From CAVQSS01 sp963746605 (GTDB taxonomy: Bacteria > Desulfobacterota > RBG-13-43-22): 64,000 nucleotides of DNA. Location: positions 1 to 64,000 of the forward strand of contig CAVVCH010000043.1 in the NCBI GenBank assembly GCA_963746605.1. The letters are read 5' to 3'. The notes under the pieces were generated by a model. The model made no database searches, was not told the DNA's origin, and was given only the letters and a program-made list of their open reading frames with translations. Both the position numbers and the translations under genes were made by a program. Shown in pieces: positions 18,701 to 27,699 of this stretch. Position 1 is the first letter of the stretch. Every line of letters begins with the position of its first letter.

Positions 18701-20806
18701 GATGTCATACCCGTGAAGGCTCCCTTTCCTGGCTAAAAAACAGGGAGAGGCATAGACATCCGAGATGCCCAATTCATGAAGATAAGGGATGACCTTTTTG
18801 GCCTGGGAAAAAGTAAACCGGTGATTGAATTGAAGCCGATAGGTTGAGACGGGCAGTCGGCGGGAGCCTTCTAAATGATCAACCACGGCTTGAAAAAGTT
18901 CGTTCCTTTTTTCAGGGGACTGGGGAAGCTCTCCTGAAGGCCTAGGGGCGGAATTTCGATAAAGGACCACGCTTAACGGCCCCATCTCGAAAGAAACCTC
19001 TTCGCCACTGGATCGGATAGATACAGGGGCTGAACCGCCGGGACCAGCCCATTCCTTTGAGGACGAATCCAGTACCCTCTGCCAAATTCCCTGACCCAAG
19101 GTGGCCCGAATTTCTTGAGCCTTTTCATAAAAATTGAAGAGGCAGACCACCCCTTCTTCTTCAAATCGACGGACCATGAATAAAATGAGTTTTTCTGCTG
19201 AGGTCTTTATTTCCAGGCCTTCTTTATTTAGATGCGATAGCGGGGGGATTTCTTTCCGAAGGGTGATCAGGAATTTATAATATTCAAACATTATTTTATG
19301 GGTCCCTTGCCGGTGCAGATCCAGGTGAATTTTGGAACGGAAAAAGGTCGTCTCATCCTGAGGATCCGGGGGCTCTCCCACCTTCAGAAAAGCAGAAAAC
19401 TCCTTTTTTCTCCCTTGCCGTACCGCTTCTATCAAACCGGGGTCGGAATGGCTCACAAAATAAAGAAAGGGGGCTTCTTCGCCATATTCTTCCCCCATAA
19501 ACAAAAGGGGAATATGAGGAGAAAGCAGTACCAGGGCGGCGGCCAGTTTCAAGGCCTCAAAGGATACCAGAGTGCTGAGCCGCTCTCCCTCCAGGCGATT
19601 TCCTACCTGATCATGATTCTGGGAAAAGATGACAAATTTAGCCGGAGGAGAGATGTCCGGCCGGGATTCCATGCCGCCTCCGGCGAAAAGAAGAATATTG
19701 ACCGCTGTAAACAAATCCATCGCGCAGAGCCTGGGCCAACTGGGTGAGCTCTCCGAAGTCTTGATAATATCCCCCTCGTTCTTTGGTCAGGAGGGCATGC
19801 AGCGAATGATGGAAATCATCATTCCATTGGGCATCCAGACCATATCCGCCGCTTTGAGGGGGATTGATGATCCGCACGTCATTCAGATCGCTTTCGGCTA
19901 TCACGGCCACCTGTCGCCCCAATTTCCCGGCCTGTTGATGAACGGCCTCTCTTAGTTCATCCAGAATGTGCCGGGCGCTGAAATCGAAGATCCCGTGGAC
20001 GGCGTCGATTCGCAGCCCGTCCAGATGATATTCCGTCACCCAATAAAGGGCATTATCGATGATAAACCGACGAACCTCATCGCTCTCCGGTCCATCCAGA
20101 TTGACGGCCGCACCCCAGGGAGTTTGATAACGATCGGTGAAGTACGGGCCATACTCGTTAAGGTAGTTGCCCTCTGGCCCTAAATGGTTGTAAACCACGT
20201 CAAGGATTACCGCCAGGCCCTTTCGGTGACAGGCATTGATGAGCGTTCTTCAGCCCAGAGGGTCCGCCATAGCTGTTTTGGGGGGCGTAGAGAAACGTTC
20301 CGTCGTACCCCCAGTTCCTTTCCCCCGGAAATTGGGCAACCGGCATCAGCTCCATGGCAGTTACCCCCAGTTCGTTTTGGAGATAGTCTAATAAAGGGAT
20401 GACGGCCTCAAAAGTCCCTTCAGCCGTAAAGGTCGCCGATATGGATCTCATAGAGGATCATTTTCTCCAGAGTGATTCCCTTCCAAAAATGATCTTCCCA
20501 GGTAAAGGCACCTGGATCAATTACCTCTGAAGGTCCGTGCACTCCTTCGGGCTGAAACCGGGAAACGGGATCGGGTCTGGGCTGGTTTCCGGGAAGAAGA
20601 TAAAAATATTTTGTTCCCGGCCCAAGGTCATTTGCCCAGGCCGTAAAATATCCTCTTTCCTCTGGAGTCATGGGAATTTCTTTGTCTTCTTCAGGGACTT
20701 TCAGGAAAAGGCGGGAGGCTTTGGGGGCCCATACTTTGAATTGAACCCCTTCCCTTAATACCCGGGCCCCCAATTCCAAGGTCCGAAATTCCCGAACAGC
20801 CTCCAT
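15799..20806 (-). CDS. treZ-treY: fused malto-oligosyltrehalose trehalohydrolase-malto-oligosyltrehalose synthase (TreZ-TreY), multiple frameshifts
   Basis: One coding region of about 1,669 codons encodes both GH13 enzymes of trehalose formation from maltodextrin. TreZ part (20806 to about 18950): CBM48-like N-terminus (VQFKVWAPKASRLFLKV), ERNWGYDGTFLYAPQNSYGG, nucleophile motif LDGLRIDAVHGI, acid VIAESDLND, and FSQNHDQVGNR. TreY part (about 18870 to 15799): PVSTYRLQFNHRFTF, GLRVDHPDGLYNP, MAKGLEDTVFYVYNRL and THDTKRSEDVRAR, ending PLALLTSF. The junction (about 30 residues, SAPRPSGELPQSPEKRNELF) lies inside one unbroken frame, so the fusion is directly seen. Frameshifts lie near 20430, 20245, 19665, 17720, 17145, 16990 and 15925; catalytic motifs are intact. 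The start is one base after the SYLF gene's stop. Confidence 0.85.
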
Positions 20807-20807
20807 A

Positions 20808-21530
20808 TTATTTTTTTGCTGCTTTGGCTACTTCTTCGATCAGAACCTTGGCCTCCGGGTTCTTTACCTGTCGCCGGATGAGGATATCGGTCGGGGTGGC
20901 CATTCTGTTGTAAAAGGCGGTGTTCAGGCCCTCGCGAACGGCAACGATGCTCCCGTCCAGAGAAACCCCACCGTAAAGGCCTTTGGAGCGCGAAAAGCTG
21001 ATGAGGTCGGCACTGAGATTGGCGGTGGCCACCGCCGCCCCGACACCGATCGGGCCCACGGCCACGTTCACATCCGCCCCCAGCTTAAGGCTGTTGGACA
21101 TAAAGGAGGAAACCCCCCTTTCGGTCATGACCAGAACGGCCGTCTCGGAAGCCGCACCGCCGATCTGGAGCCCGAAGCTGGCCCCGCCAACCGTATAAAA
21201 GGCCGGCCCGCTCCAGGTCCCCGTCTTCGGATCGGCCACCAAAAGCAGTCCATTGCCGCCCGAAGCCCCGACGACAAAGGCCCCTTTGATCAATTCCGGA
21301 ACAATAAAAACCGCCTTGGCCCGTTTGATGAGGTCGTTAAAGGCTTCCAGGTTCTTGTCGGCCATGAAATTTTCCAACATGAGCTTGGCCTTGACCACCA
21401 GTTGGGAGGCTTCCTGCTTGTCGTCGGCCAGGACCGGGGACGTCAGGAAGATTAGATTTACAAAAGATAAAACGATTAGGACTACCAATAAGGCCTTCCC
21501 CGATCTCCTGCGCAGATTATTCCACTTCAT
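20808..21530 (-). CDS. exported SYLF-domain (Ysc84-like) lipid-binding protein
   Basis: The 240-residue protein has an N-terminal signal (LLVVLIVLSFVNLIFLTSPV-LADD) and a full SYLF/Ysc84 domain: FNDLIKRAKAVFIVPELIKG, GASGGNGLLLV, PAFYTVGGASFGLQIGG, and SFSRSKGLYGGVSLDGS. SYLF domains bind phosphoinositides in eukaryotes; the bacterial exported forms are of unknown function. Its stop abuts the treZ-treY start, so co-transcription is likely. Confidence 0.88.
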   Translation of the reverse strand: MKWNNLRRRSGKALLVVLIVLSFVNLIFLTSPVLADDKQEASQLVVKAKLMLENFMADKNLEAFNDLIKRAKAVFIVPELIKGAFVVGASGGNGLLLVADPKTGTWSGPAFYTVGGASFGLQIGGAASETAVLVMTERGVSSFMSNSLKLGADVNVAVGPIGVGAAVATANLSADLISFSRSKGLYGGVSLDGSIVAVREGLNTAFYNRMATPTDILIRRQVKNPEAKVLIEEVAKAAKK

Positions 21531-21557
21531 GTTCTCCTCCTTTTTAAGAATGATAAC

Positions 21558-21808
21558 CTCGCAAAAAGTCCGTCAGAGAGAGTTTGTCATTCTGAGTCCC
21601 GCGATTACGCGGGACGAAGAATCTCGTTTTTTCATCAAGTTCCGAGATCCTTGATGGAGTTTACCCTGAGCCGAAAGACGAGATCCTTGCGAGTTTACCC
21701 TGAGCCGAAAAGCGAGATCCTTCGCGTTGCTCAGGATGACGAGAGGCGAAGGGCTCAGGATGACAAGCAGGCGAAGGGCTCAGGATGACACTTCGGGACT
21801 TTTGCGAG
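21558..21808. repeat. MITE-like element with terminal inverted repeats, copy A
   Basis: The element begins CTCGCAAAAAGTCC and ends GGGACTTTTGCGAG, inverted repeats differing only by A-run length. The inside contains repeated CTCAGGATGACAAG and ACCCTGAGCCGAAA segments. Partial or related copies are at 23733-23854 and 48161-48341, with a short end remnant at 28744-28758. No coding capacity. Confidence 0.7.
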
Positions 21809-21855
21809 ACCATCAAGCATGGTATTTTGTTATTTTTGTCCCCCAAAGGTCTTAT

Positions 21856-21940
21856 GTAAATACCAGTAAGACTGTATTTTGGATATATAAAATCTGTATT
21901 TACGTTTTGAGGAGACTTACTAATAGAGAGGGCCTAGGCG
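21856..21940. repeat. conserved intergenic block R2, copy 1
   Basis: GTAAATACCAGTAA-(2)-CTGTATTTTGGAT-(4)-AAAATCTGTATTT and then, about 40 bases on, GAGGGCCTAGG. A second copy with identical internal spacing is at 25216-25300. Inverted AAATAC/GTATTT units could fold. It lies beyond the 3' end of the permease gene. Confidence 0.55.
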
Positions 21941-22095
21941 GCAGAGAGTTCTCAAGGCCGCCCGCAGGGACTTCAGGAATCGGAACATTGCTTCAAGTTT
22001 TGAAACTGTTAATAAGTTCGGACGCGCCCTAATCGGACGAAGATCGAGTTCCCGTTTCAGATGCCGTCCTGCCTTACGGCCCGACCGGGCCGGTT

Positions 22096-23263
22096 TTACA
22101 GCCTCAGGTGTTTTCCGAACAGGCCGGGACCGCGGCGGGTGTTTGCCGGATCGCCTCCGGATTTTCGACGGGTCTGAATCGGAACCGGTCCCCGCAGCCG
22201 CCGGAAATGACGGATCCTGGCGGACAGGGGCTTGAGGGACAGGACCAACAACAGAACGGCGCCGGCCCTTTGGGCCCAGACGGGGATCAACTCTCCCGCC
22301 TGCCCCATGATTGCCCGAGGGGATAAACCTAAAAGCGGGTAGAGGCTGTCTACAAGCAGACCGAAAAAGAGGCTGAAGAGGGCGATGGCCCCCAGGTAAA
22401 CGAAGGTCGTCCTTTTCCCCAAGAGCCCCGCCAGTACGGTAAGAGAGGCCACGTTGGTTGCCGGGCCGGCCAGGAGAAAGACCAGCGCGGCACCCGGGCT
22501 GATCCCCTTCAGGATCAAGGCGGCGGCGATGGGGGTCGAGGCGGTGGCGCAGACATATAAAGGGATGCTGAAAGCCAGCATGACCAGCATCGGAATCAAG
22601 CCCCCTTCCGAGATAATTCTGGAACAGGGCCTCGGGAACCAGGGCCGTGATCAGACCGGCCAGGATCAAACCCAGAAAAAACCAGCCCGCCATATCGCTC
22701 CAGACTTCACCGAAGGCATGGCGCAGTCCGACCAGAATCTTTTGGAGGGGGGAGTGGTGCCGGCTATGGTCCTCCGGGGGACAGTCCAAGCCGTCGCAAC
22801 AGCCATCCACCGGACAGCGCAGGTCGGCCGGAATCGATTGCCCCCTGTCCTGCCAGTGAAAAAGATTCTCACTGAGACCGGCGACGACCGCCGTAAATAA
22901 GGCGGCTATCGGTCGAATAACCGTCAGGACCGGATCCAGGAGGGCATAGGAGATGGTGATGGAATCCACCCCGGTTTCAGGGGTGGCGATCAAGAAAGCT
23001 GTGACGGCCCCGTTATTGGCCCCCTGTTTCTTTAGGGAAGCGGCCGCCGGGAGGACCCCGCAGGAACAGAGGGGCAACGGTGCACCTATCAGGGCGGCCT
23101 TGAATACGGAGGAGAAACGGCCCTGCCCCAGATGCCGGGCCACGGTTTGCGGATTCACCCAGGACCTCACCAGACCGCTGATCACCAGCCCGAAAAGGAC
23201 ATAAACGCTCGAGTCCAGGAGCAAATCCCAACTCTTGGCCAGTGCTTCAAATAGAAAAACCAT
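22096..23263 (-). CDS. SO_0444/DUF318-type metal efflux permease (frameshifted)
   Basis: Inner-membrane permease of the UPF0718/SO_0444 family (putative Cu/Zn or arsenical efflux). Eight or so hydrophobic helices; signature GAPLPLCSCGVLPAAASLKK near residue 60 and FLIATPETGVDSI in the first half, then SIPLYVCATASTPIAAALIL and FLLAGPATNVASL in the second half. A loop with CPVDGCCDGLDCPPEDHSRHH may bind metal. A one-base shift near 22605 divides the gene after FQNYLGRG. It follows the ArsR-type regulator by 8 bases, so it is almost certainly metal-regulated. Confidence 0.85.
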
Positions 23264-23271
23264 TCCCGCCC

Positions 23272-23655
23272 CTATTCCCGACTTTCGCGGACATGATCCA
23301 GCCCCACCCGCAACAGGTCCGATACATGGTCATCATCCAACGAATAATAAAGAGTCTGCCCAGCCCGCCTTTTTTTTACGAGGGCCTGGTCCCTCAGCAA
23401 CCGCAATTGATGGGAGATGGCTGACTCCGTGAGACCCAGAAAGGCGGCGAGATCACAGACGCACATCTCGCCATCCCGAAGGCCTATGATCATTTTTAGG
23501 CGAGTGGGATCACCTAAAACTTTGTAGATGGAGGCCAGCCGGGCTGTCTCTTTTTCCGAGGAGGCCGCCCGCTGTGCTTTTTGGATTCGATCCCGGTGAA
23601 GCACCCGGATGTCGCACCGCTCTTCCAACAATCGATTTGGTTTCTTTCTTTCCAT
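23272..23655 (-). CDS. ArsR/SmtB-family metal-responsive repressor
   Basis: The 127-residue winged-helix repressor has VLGDPTRLKMIIGLRDGEMC, the metal-sensing style MCVCDLAAFLGL, the recognition helix TESAISHQLRLLRDQALV, and a C-terminal helix DDDHVSDLLRVGLDHV. Cysteines in the N-terminal arm (ERCDIRVLH) and in CVC suggest thiolate coordination, as in CadC or CmtR-like sensors. It heads the unit with the efflux permease and would release DNA on metal binding. Confidence 0.88.
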   Translation of the reverse strand: MERKKPNRLLEERCDIRVLHRDRIQKAQRAASSEKETARLASIYKVLGDPTRLKMIIGLRDGEMCVCDLAAFLGLTESAISHQLRLLRDQALVKKRRAGQTLYYSLDDDHVSDLLRVGLDHVRESRE

Positions 23656-23732
23656 AGTATTATTGTATCTGAACAGATATTCAGATTATATATAGCCGCT
23701 GATGGTTCTTTTGTCAAGTCAATCAAGATAAC

Positions 23733-23854
23733 CTCGCAAAGAGTCCGTCGCAGAGTTTACCCTGAGCCGAAACGGAGATCGTCTGCGTCGTTCGCTCGGG
23801 ATGACCAGAAGCGAGGGCTCAGGATGACAAGCAGGCGAAGGGCTCAGGATGACA
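23733..23854. repeat. MITE-like element, copy B (3' end missing)
   Basis: It begins ATAACCTCGCAAAGAGTCCGTC like copy A and contains the ACCCTGAGCCGAAA and GGCTCAGGATGACA segments, but the terminal GGGACTTTTGCGAG is absent. It lies in the 365-base gap upstream of the ArsR gene; nothing else is recognised in that gap. Confidence 0.6.
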
Positions 23855-24019
23855 GGGAAGAGGAGGAGATGGGAGCGAAAAGATGGAGGATCTGTGGTGG
23901 ATCCCACCTCCTGGATTTCTGCTGTCGTCCAATCGAACAACCCAAACACTTTGGGCCGGGGTTGCTCTGGCGACCGATTGGCCGAAGGTCTCGATCAGGG
24001 TATGGCCGCCTTGGCTTGA

Positions 24020-24265
24020 TTATTTTGGAATGGCCTTAAAAGTGAACGTCATGTCGGACGCAATAGGTGCGCTCCTGCGGATAAAGGCCGGCTCAAAGTC
24101 ATAAGAATTATGACTTGGCCTTAACTCTCCTATCCAGCCTGAATAAAAGCCCCAAAAGAGTGTCCCTTCAAAAGGAAGAGAAGATTGCTCTATCGGGACT
24201 ACTCGACACGACGATCTCTTGTTGTCAACTGCTCCAAAGGAACTGCGGATGTCATCGTAAACTAT
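24020..24265 (-). pseudogene. open frame without start codon, unknown family
   Basis: Eighty-one sense codons bounded by stops read LPFEGTLFWGFYSGWIGELR, HNSYDFEPAFIRRSAPIASD and MTFTFKAIPK. There is no ATG, GTG or TTG near the beginning and the preceding in-frame codons also look coding (PEPSEVALEIQP before the stop). It may be the 3' part of a decayed or frameshifted gene. No family is recognised. The plus strand here has no better gene. Confidence 0.3.
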
Positions 24266-24368
24266 TTAGGGCTGGATTTCCAGGGCCACCTCAGAAGGTT
24301 CCGGAAACCCAGCCCGTTTTTTTCACCTTGGTTCCGGGCTGTCTTACCCTTGCCTCTCTTTAAATCAT

Positions 24369-24614
24369 CTATGATGTCTGTACCCCCCGCCCGGTTTCCC
24401 CGACAATATATCCGCCAAGAGCCCCTACGCCGGCGCCAAGAGCAGCGCCACCGAGCGGACTTCCTCCGACAATCGTGCTGAACAAAGCACCGCCACCAGC
24501 TCCAATGGCCGCCCCACTCAAAGTGGCCTGCTGTGTTCTGGACATTCCTGTGCACCCGGTTATTAGAGCGACTATTAAAATGAGAACGGCTGAGACAATC
24601 ACAAGGCGTTTCAT
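24369..24614 (-). CDS. glycine-zipper lipoprotein
   Basis: The 81-residue lipoprotein has a lipobox ALITGCTG (residues about 17-24), followed by a glycine-zipper region, AAIGAGGGALFSTIVGGSPL and then GGAALGAGVGALGGYIVGET, typical of small YMGG/OmpA-like envelope proteins that insert into membranes as helical hairpins. An AGAGGAGAAA ribosome-binding site precedes the start. Confidence 0.8.
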   Translation of the reverse strand: MKRLVIVSAVLILIVALITGCTGMSRTQQATLSGAAIGAGGGALFSTIVGGSPLGGAALGAGVGALGGYIVGETGRGVQTS

Positions 24615-24639
24615 CTTTTTCTCCTCTTTTCTTTTGATT

Positions 24640-25104
24640 TTAATTTTCAGGTTTCAGCGGACGGCCGGCGATACCGGTTACTATATTCGGCCTGACCATG
24701 CTGTGCCAGAGCACACCGACCACAGGCTTGTCCAGATGATCCGGGTTTGCCAGGTAGTATTGATCGATCAAGGCCACCGTCTGATTAAGGGTCAAACCTG
24801 CCTTATCCGCCCCTTCGGTAACCTTAGCGGAAAAATTTTCTTTTTTGAGATCCGGATACTTATTCATCATATATTGTTCCATGGCTACCGTATGGAAGAG
24901 TCCCCAGATAAAAGCTATTTTGGAGTCATCTGTCATCTTTTGCCAGAGCTCTCCCGTGAGCATCGGCATTCCAATGGATGCATGCAATTCCCTGTTGACC
25001 GCTTCCTTTCCGCGCTCCGCCGCCATGACGAAAATCGAAGATACGACGATCCCGATCAAGGCAACGGCCACAACCCATTTTCTGGTCCCATTTAATTTTC
25101 TCAT
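24640..25104 (-). CDS. exported protein of unknown function
   Basis: Start 25104 (MRKLNGTRKWVVAVALIGIV) was chosen for its GGAGGGAGAC ribosome-binding site. The signal peptide is about 28 residues. The mature 125 residues include DDSKIAFIWGLFHTVAMEQY, TLNQTVALIDQYYLANPDHL and KPVVGVLWHSM, a mostly helical pattern seen in exported Rap1a/Tai-like small proteins, but a family call is not secure. Twenty-five bases separate it from the glycine-zipper lipoprotein gene downstream, suggesting a two-gene unit. Confidence 0.65.
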   Translation of the reverse strand: MRKLNGTRKWVVAVALIGIVVSSIFVMAAERGKEAVNRELHASIGMPMLTGELWQKMTDDSKIAFIWGLFHTVAMEQYMMNKYPDLKKENFSAKVTEGADKAGLTLNQTVALIDQYYLANPDHLDKPVVGVLWHSMVRPNIVTGIAGRPLKPEN

Positions 25105-25215
25105 GTCTCCCTCCTTTGAAAATTTAAATTCCTCTTCTCGCTTCCTAAAAAAAATTGATCTCCGCGCTCTTTTTTCGATAATTCGGTTGATATTTTTGCC
25201 GCTTAAGGGTCCCAG

Positions 25216-25300
25216 GTAAATACCAGTAAAGCTGTATTTTGGATTCACAAAATCTGTATTTCACCGATAGGGCAACTTCTAAAAGGGAGGGCCTGGACGA
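25216..25300. repeat. conserved intergenic block R2, copy 2
   Basis: Same order and spacing of conserved segments as at 21856-21940 (constant offset of 3,360 bases), including GAGGGCCTGG at the end. It lies upstream of the exported-protein gene at 24640-25104. Confidence 0.55.
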
Positions 25301-25415
25301 GGTGAACGAGACCGGAGGGTGCCGGCAATGGCTATTTGAATTTTACTAAACCTTCATGCCCGGGGGGACCTAGGAGCATGAGAATAAAGGGGAGCTGTAT
25401 GGCCTAACGATTTGA

Positions 25416-25458
25416 CATTAATAATTAATAATCAATTGTTAGTCGTTAATTATTAATG
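25416..25458. repeat. 13-base perfect inverted repeat
   Basis: CATTAATAATTAA at 25416-25428 and TTAATTATTAATG at 25446-25458 enclose 17 bases. It lies between oppositely unrelated units, 52 bases beyond the 3' end of the molybdenum-carrier-like gene, and could be a protein-binding site or weak terminator. Confidence 0.45.
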
Positions 25459-25510
25459 ACCCTCCGGGAGACCCTTATTCAGCACCCGCCTTAGGAAAAC
25501 GACGGCCTGG

Positions 25511-25945
25511 TCATGGATACCGGGGAACTTGGCTTTCCCGGGGTCCGGCCACGTTCAGTATTTTGATTTCGTTCTTTCTGAGCCAAACACGAACGGTTTC
25601 CGGGTCGCCGCCCCGGGCCAGGTCCACCAAAAGAAAGGGCTTCCGCTCTTTCCGGGCCAGCTTAACAGTCAAGGCCGTTCCGCCGGTCGGTTGTCCCCAG
25701 GTCAGGATAAGGGTCCCCGTCGCCTCCCGGACATTTTTGGCGGTCCGAGGCGAATATCTGGACGAAGGCATCTCCCTTAAGGGATACCAGTCGGGGATCG
25801 CCCCATTCTCGGCTCGCCGGCCTTTGGGGCTCCACCCCCCGCAGGGGATGCCCAATTCCCGGGCCACATCCAGAGCGGCCCGGTCGACCCCGGTTTGACC
25901 ACCGGAGATAATTTGAAAATCCGATTTGTCTTTTAGCTTGATCAT
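25511..25945 (-). CDS. putative molybdenum carrier protein (MoCP-like)
   Basis: The 144-residue soluble Rossmann-like protein has the family hallmarks IISGGQTGVDRAALDVA near the N-terminus, GGWSPKGRRAENG, TGTLILTWGQPTGGT and a C-terminal LNVAGPRES. Members resemble molybdenum cofactor carrier proteins and SLOG/LOG-type nucleotide binders; the ligand here is unproven. It stands alone. Confidence 0.82.
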   Translation of the reverse strand: MIKLKDKSDFQIISGGQTGVDRAALDVARELGIPCGGWSPKGRRAENGAIPDWYPLREMPSSRYSPRTAKNVREATGTLILTWGQPTGGTALTVKLARKERKPFLLVDLARGGDPETVRVWLRKNEIKILNVAGPRESQVPRYP

Positions 25946-26063
25946 TCTAATTCGAGGTTGTGGGGCACCAATTCACGGAGGTAGCGGGAGTGCCGTTCAG
26001 CCCATGCGGACGGCAGCAAGGGCAGGAAAGGGAGGGGATGATCGAGGATAGGATCGGTGCCTG

Positions 26064-26381
26064 TTAACTGATCCCTTTGCCATGGGACACATACCAGAGG
26101 CAGACCAGCAAATTACTTACCCCCGTAGCCCAAAACAGTGAATCAAAAACCTTCAATTTTTTCGCTGTTTTTTCGTCGTCCCGTACCAAGTCATAAAAAA
26201 GTCTCACCTTACCGCTTTTCCAGGCCTTAACCCTCGAATAGATCGTCACACCTCCTACCGCCCCACATGAGATAGCTAACATGCCGGGAACAGACTGACT
26301 GGTCCAGACCGAAAAAACGGTTGACACCACCAAACCGATATTGAGACCCATTAAAAGCAAAAGTACGCTCCTCTCATCCAT
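26064..26381 (-). CDS. small integral membrane protein, unknown function
   Basis: The 105-residue protein has two N-terminal hydrophobic helices (about residues 5-25 and 30-46), a basic loop RVKAWKSGKVRLFYDLVRDD and a third helix near the C-terminus. No family is recognised. Confidence 0.55.
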   Translation of the reverse strand: MDERSVLLLLMGLNIGLVVSTVFSVWTSQSVPGMLAISCGAVGGVTIYSRVKAWKSGKVRLFYDLVRDDEKTAKKLKVFDSLFWATGVSNLLVCLWYVSHGKGIS

Positions 26382-26444
26382 AATCTCGATCCATTATGTT
26401 TTATTATACCATTATAGAAAGACAAAAATACATACTTTTACCCC

Positions 26445-26474
26445 TTGCAAAGCCACCTTCTTCCATATTATACT
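26445..26474 (+). promoter_or_regulatory. sigma-70-type promoter of the multicopper oxidase operon
   Basis: TTGCAA at 26445-26450 and TATACT at 26469-26474 are separated by 18 bases, 35 bases ahead of the oxidase start codon, which has a GGGGGAG ribosome-binding site. Confidence 0.5.
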
Positions 26475-26508
26475 TAAACAGTAATAAATAAATAAATCTG
26501 GGGGAGTT

Positions 26509-27648
26509 ATGGATAGACGGCAATTTATCAAATACGGCCTGACCGGTTTGACCGCCATCCTCGTCAATGCACCCACTGGAATACCCAAGATCTTCCGGGA
26601 GTCAGAGGCCTTGGCTGCTGCCCAGACCGTTGATCTGACCTTCAGCGAAGCCATCATCGAGATGGTCGATTTTACACAGGTTTACTTCTGGGCCTTTCAG
26701 ACGCCAACATTAGGCCCTCGGGTTCCCGGTCCTATCATCCTGGCCAACGAGGGAGACCCGATCACCGTTAAGTTGACCAACGCCTTGGACGAACCGCACG
26801 CCTTTTCTATCCCCGGGGTGGTGGACAGCGGTCCGATCCTACCCGGAGAAAGTAAGGTCATCACCTTTACCGCGCCAAAGGCCGGCACCTATCTTTATCT
26901 CGATCCCTTGAACGCACCGGTCAATCGCGTTCTGGGCTTGCAGGGGGCCATGATCGTCAGTCCGGTCACAGGGAACACACCGTACAGCTCCCCCACGCCC
27001 AATGCCCAGTCTCTGTTCAATGACTTGGGGAATTCACCCCATCTTCCCGGAAACCCCTGGAATCCGGCCCGATACTGGATTTGGCTGTTGAACGATATTG
27101 ATCCCAGCTTCAATTCCCTGGCCCTGAATAACCAGTTTATCTCTCCGGCCGACCTCAAACAAAACTTCTTACCCCGCTATTTTACGATCAACGGCCGATC
27201 CGGATTTTTTGCCGCCAAGAATCCGGACACCGCCCCCGAGGGCCGTGTCGGGGAACCGGCTTTAATTCGTATCCTCAATGCCGGCCTGGCGATCCATTCG
27301 CTCCATATCCATGGCAACCATGTCTATGTGCTGGCCCTGAATGGTCTGGTGCAAAAAAATATCTTTTTGGTCGATACTTTCCTCGTGAGACCTATGCAGC
27401 GCATGGATTGGCTGCTTCCCTTTATTAAACCTCCGGATATCCCCCCGGCGGCTAATTGGCCTCCGACCGAGGAATTGAATTTAATCCTGGGGGGAGTACG
27501 CCAGTCCCCCTTAGGTTTTCCCATGCACGATCACACGGAGATGTCGCAGACTGCCGCCGGCGGCAACTATCCGATGGGGATGGTGACGGATTGGGATATC
27601 ACCGGGGACATCACCCTCCCGGGAGGACCGGTTGATTTTCCTAAATAA
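26509..27648 (+). CDS. cupredoxin/multicopper oxidase-type exported protein, first of a pair
   Basis: The 379-residue protein starts MDRRQFIKYGLTG, a Tat-like RRxFIK signal. It contains cupredoxin folds with copper-ligand-like motifs HSLHIHGNH (about residues 263-271) and MHDHTEMSQTAAGG...YPMGM (about 339-359). In ordinary multicopper oxidases the last motif is HCHIxxHxxxGM; here the type-1 cysteine position is Asp, so this chain alone should not form a type-1 site. An N-terminal cupredoxin (PHAFSIPGVVDSGPILPG) precedes them. It is followed 51 bases later by a second cupredoxin gene that has HCH. The pair probably works together in the periplasm. Confidence 0.82.
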   Translation: MDRRQFIKYGLTGLTAILVNAPTGIPKIFRESEALAAAQTVDLTFSEAIIEMVDFTQVYFWAFQTPTLGPRVPGPIILANEGDPITVKLTNALDEPHAFSIPGVVDSGPILPGESKVITFTAPKAGTYLYLDPLNAPVNRVLGLQGAMIVSPVTGNTPYSSPTPNAQSLFNDLGNSPHLPGNPWNPARYWIWLLNDIDPSFNSLALNNQFISPADLKQNFLPRYFTINGRSGFFAAKNPDTAPEGRVGEPALIRILNAGLAIHSLHIHGNHVYVLALNGLVQKNIFLVDTFLVRPMQRMDWLLPFIKPPDIPPAANWPPTEELNLILGGVRQSPLGFPMHDHTEMSQTAAGGNYPMGMVTDWDITGDITLPGGPVDFPK

Positions 27649-27699
27649 TCATAAGAGTGGCGGGCCTCCCACCCCGGAGTCGGCCCAAAAGGAGCGCTA

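Noticed and set aside
24097..24117. AAGTCATAA-GAA-TTATGACTT palindrome as an operator
   Set aside because: Lies within the start-less coding-like frame and has no adjacent promoter; probably chance.
25511..25945. Molybdenum-carrier-like gene as part of a molybdenum cofactor operon
   Set aside because: No moa, moe or mob genes nearby; the family name reflects fold similarity only.
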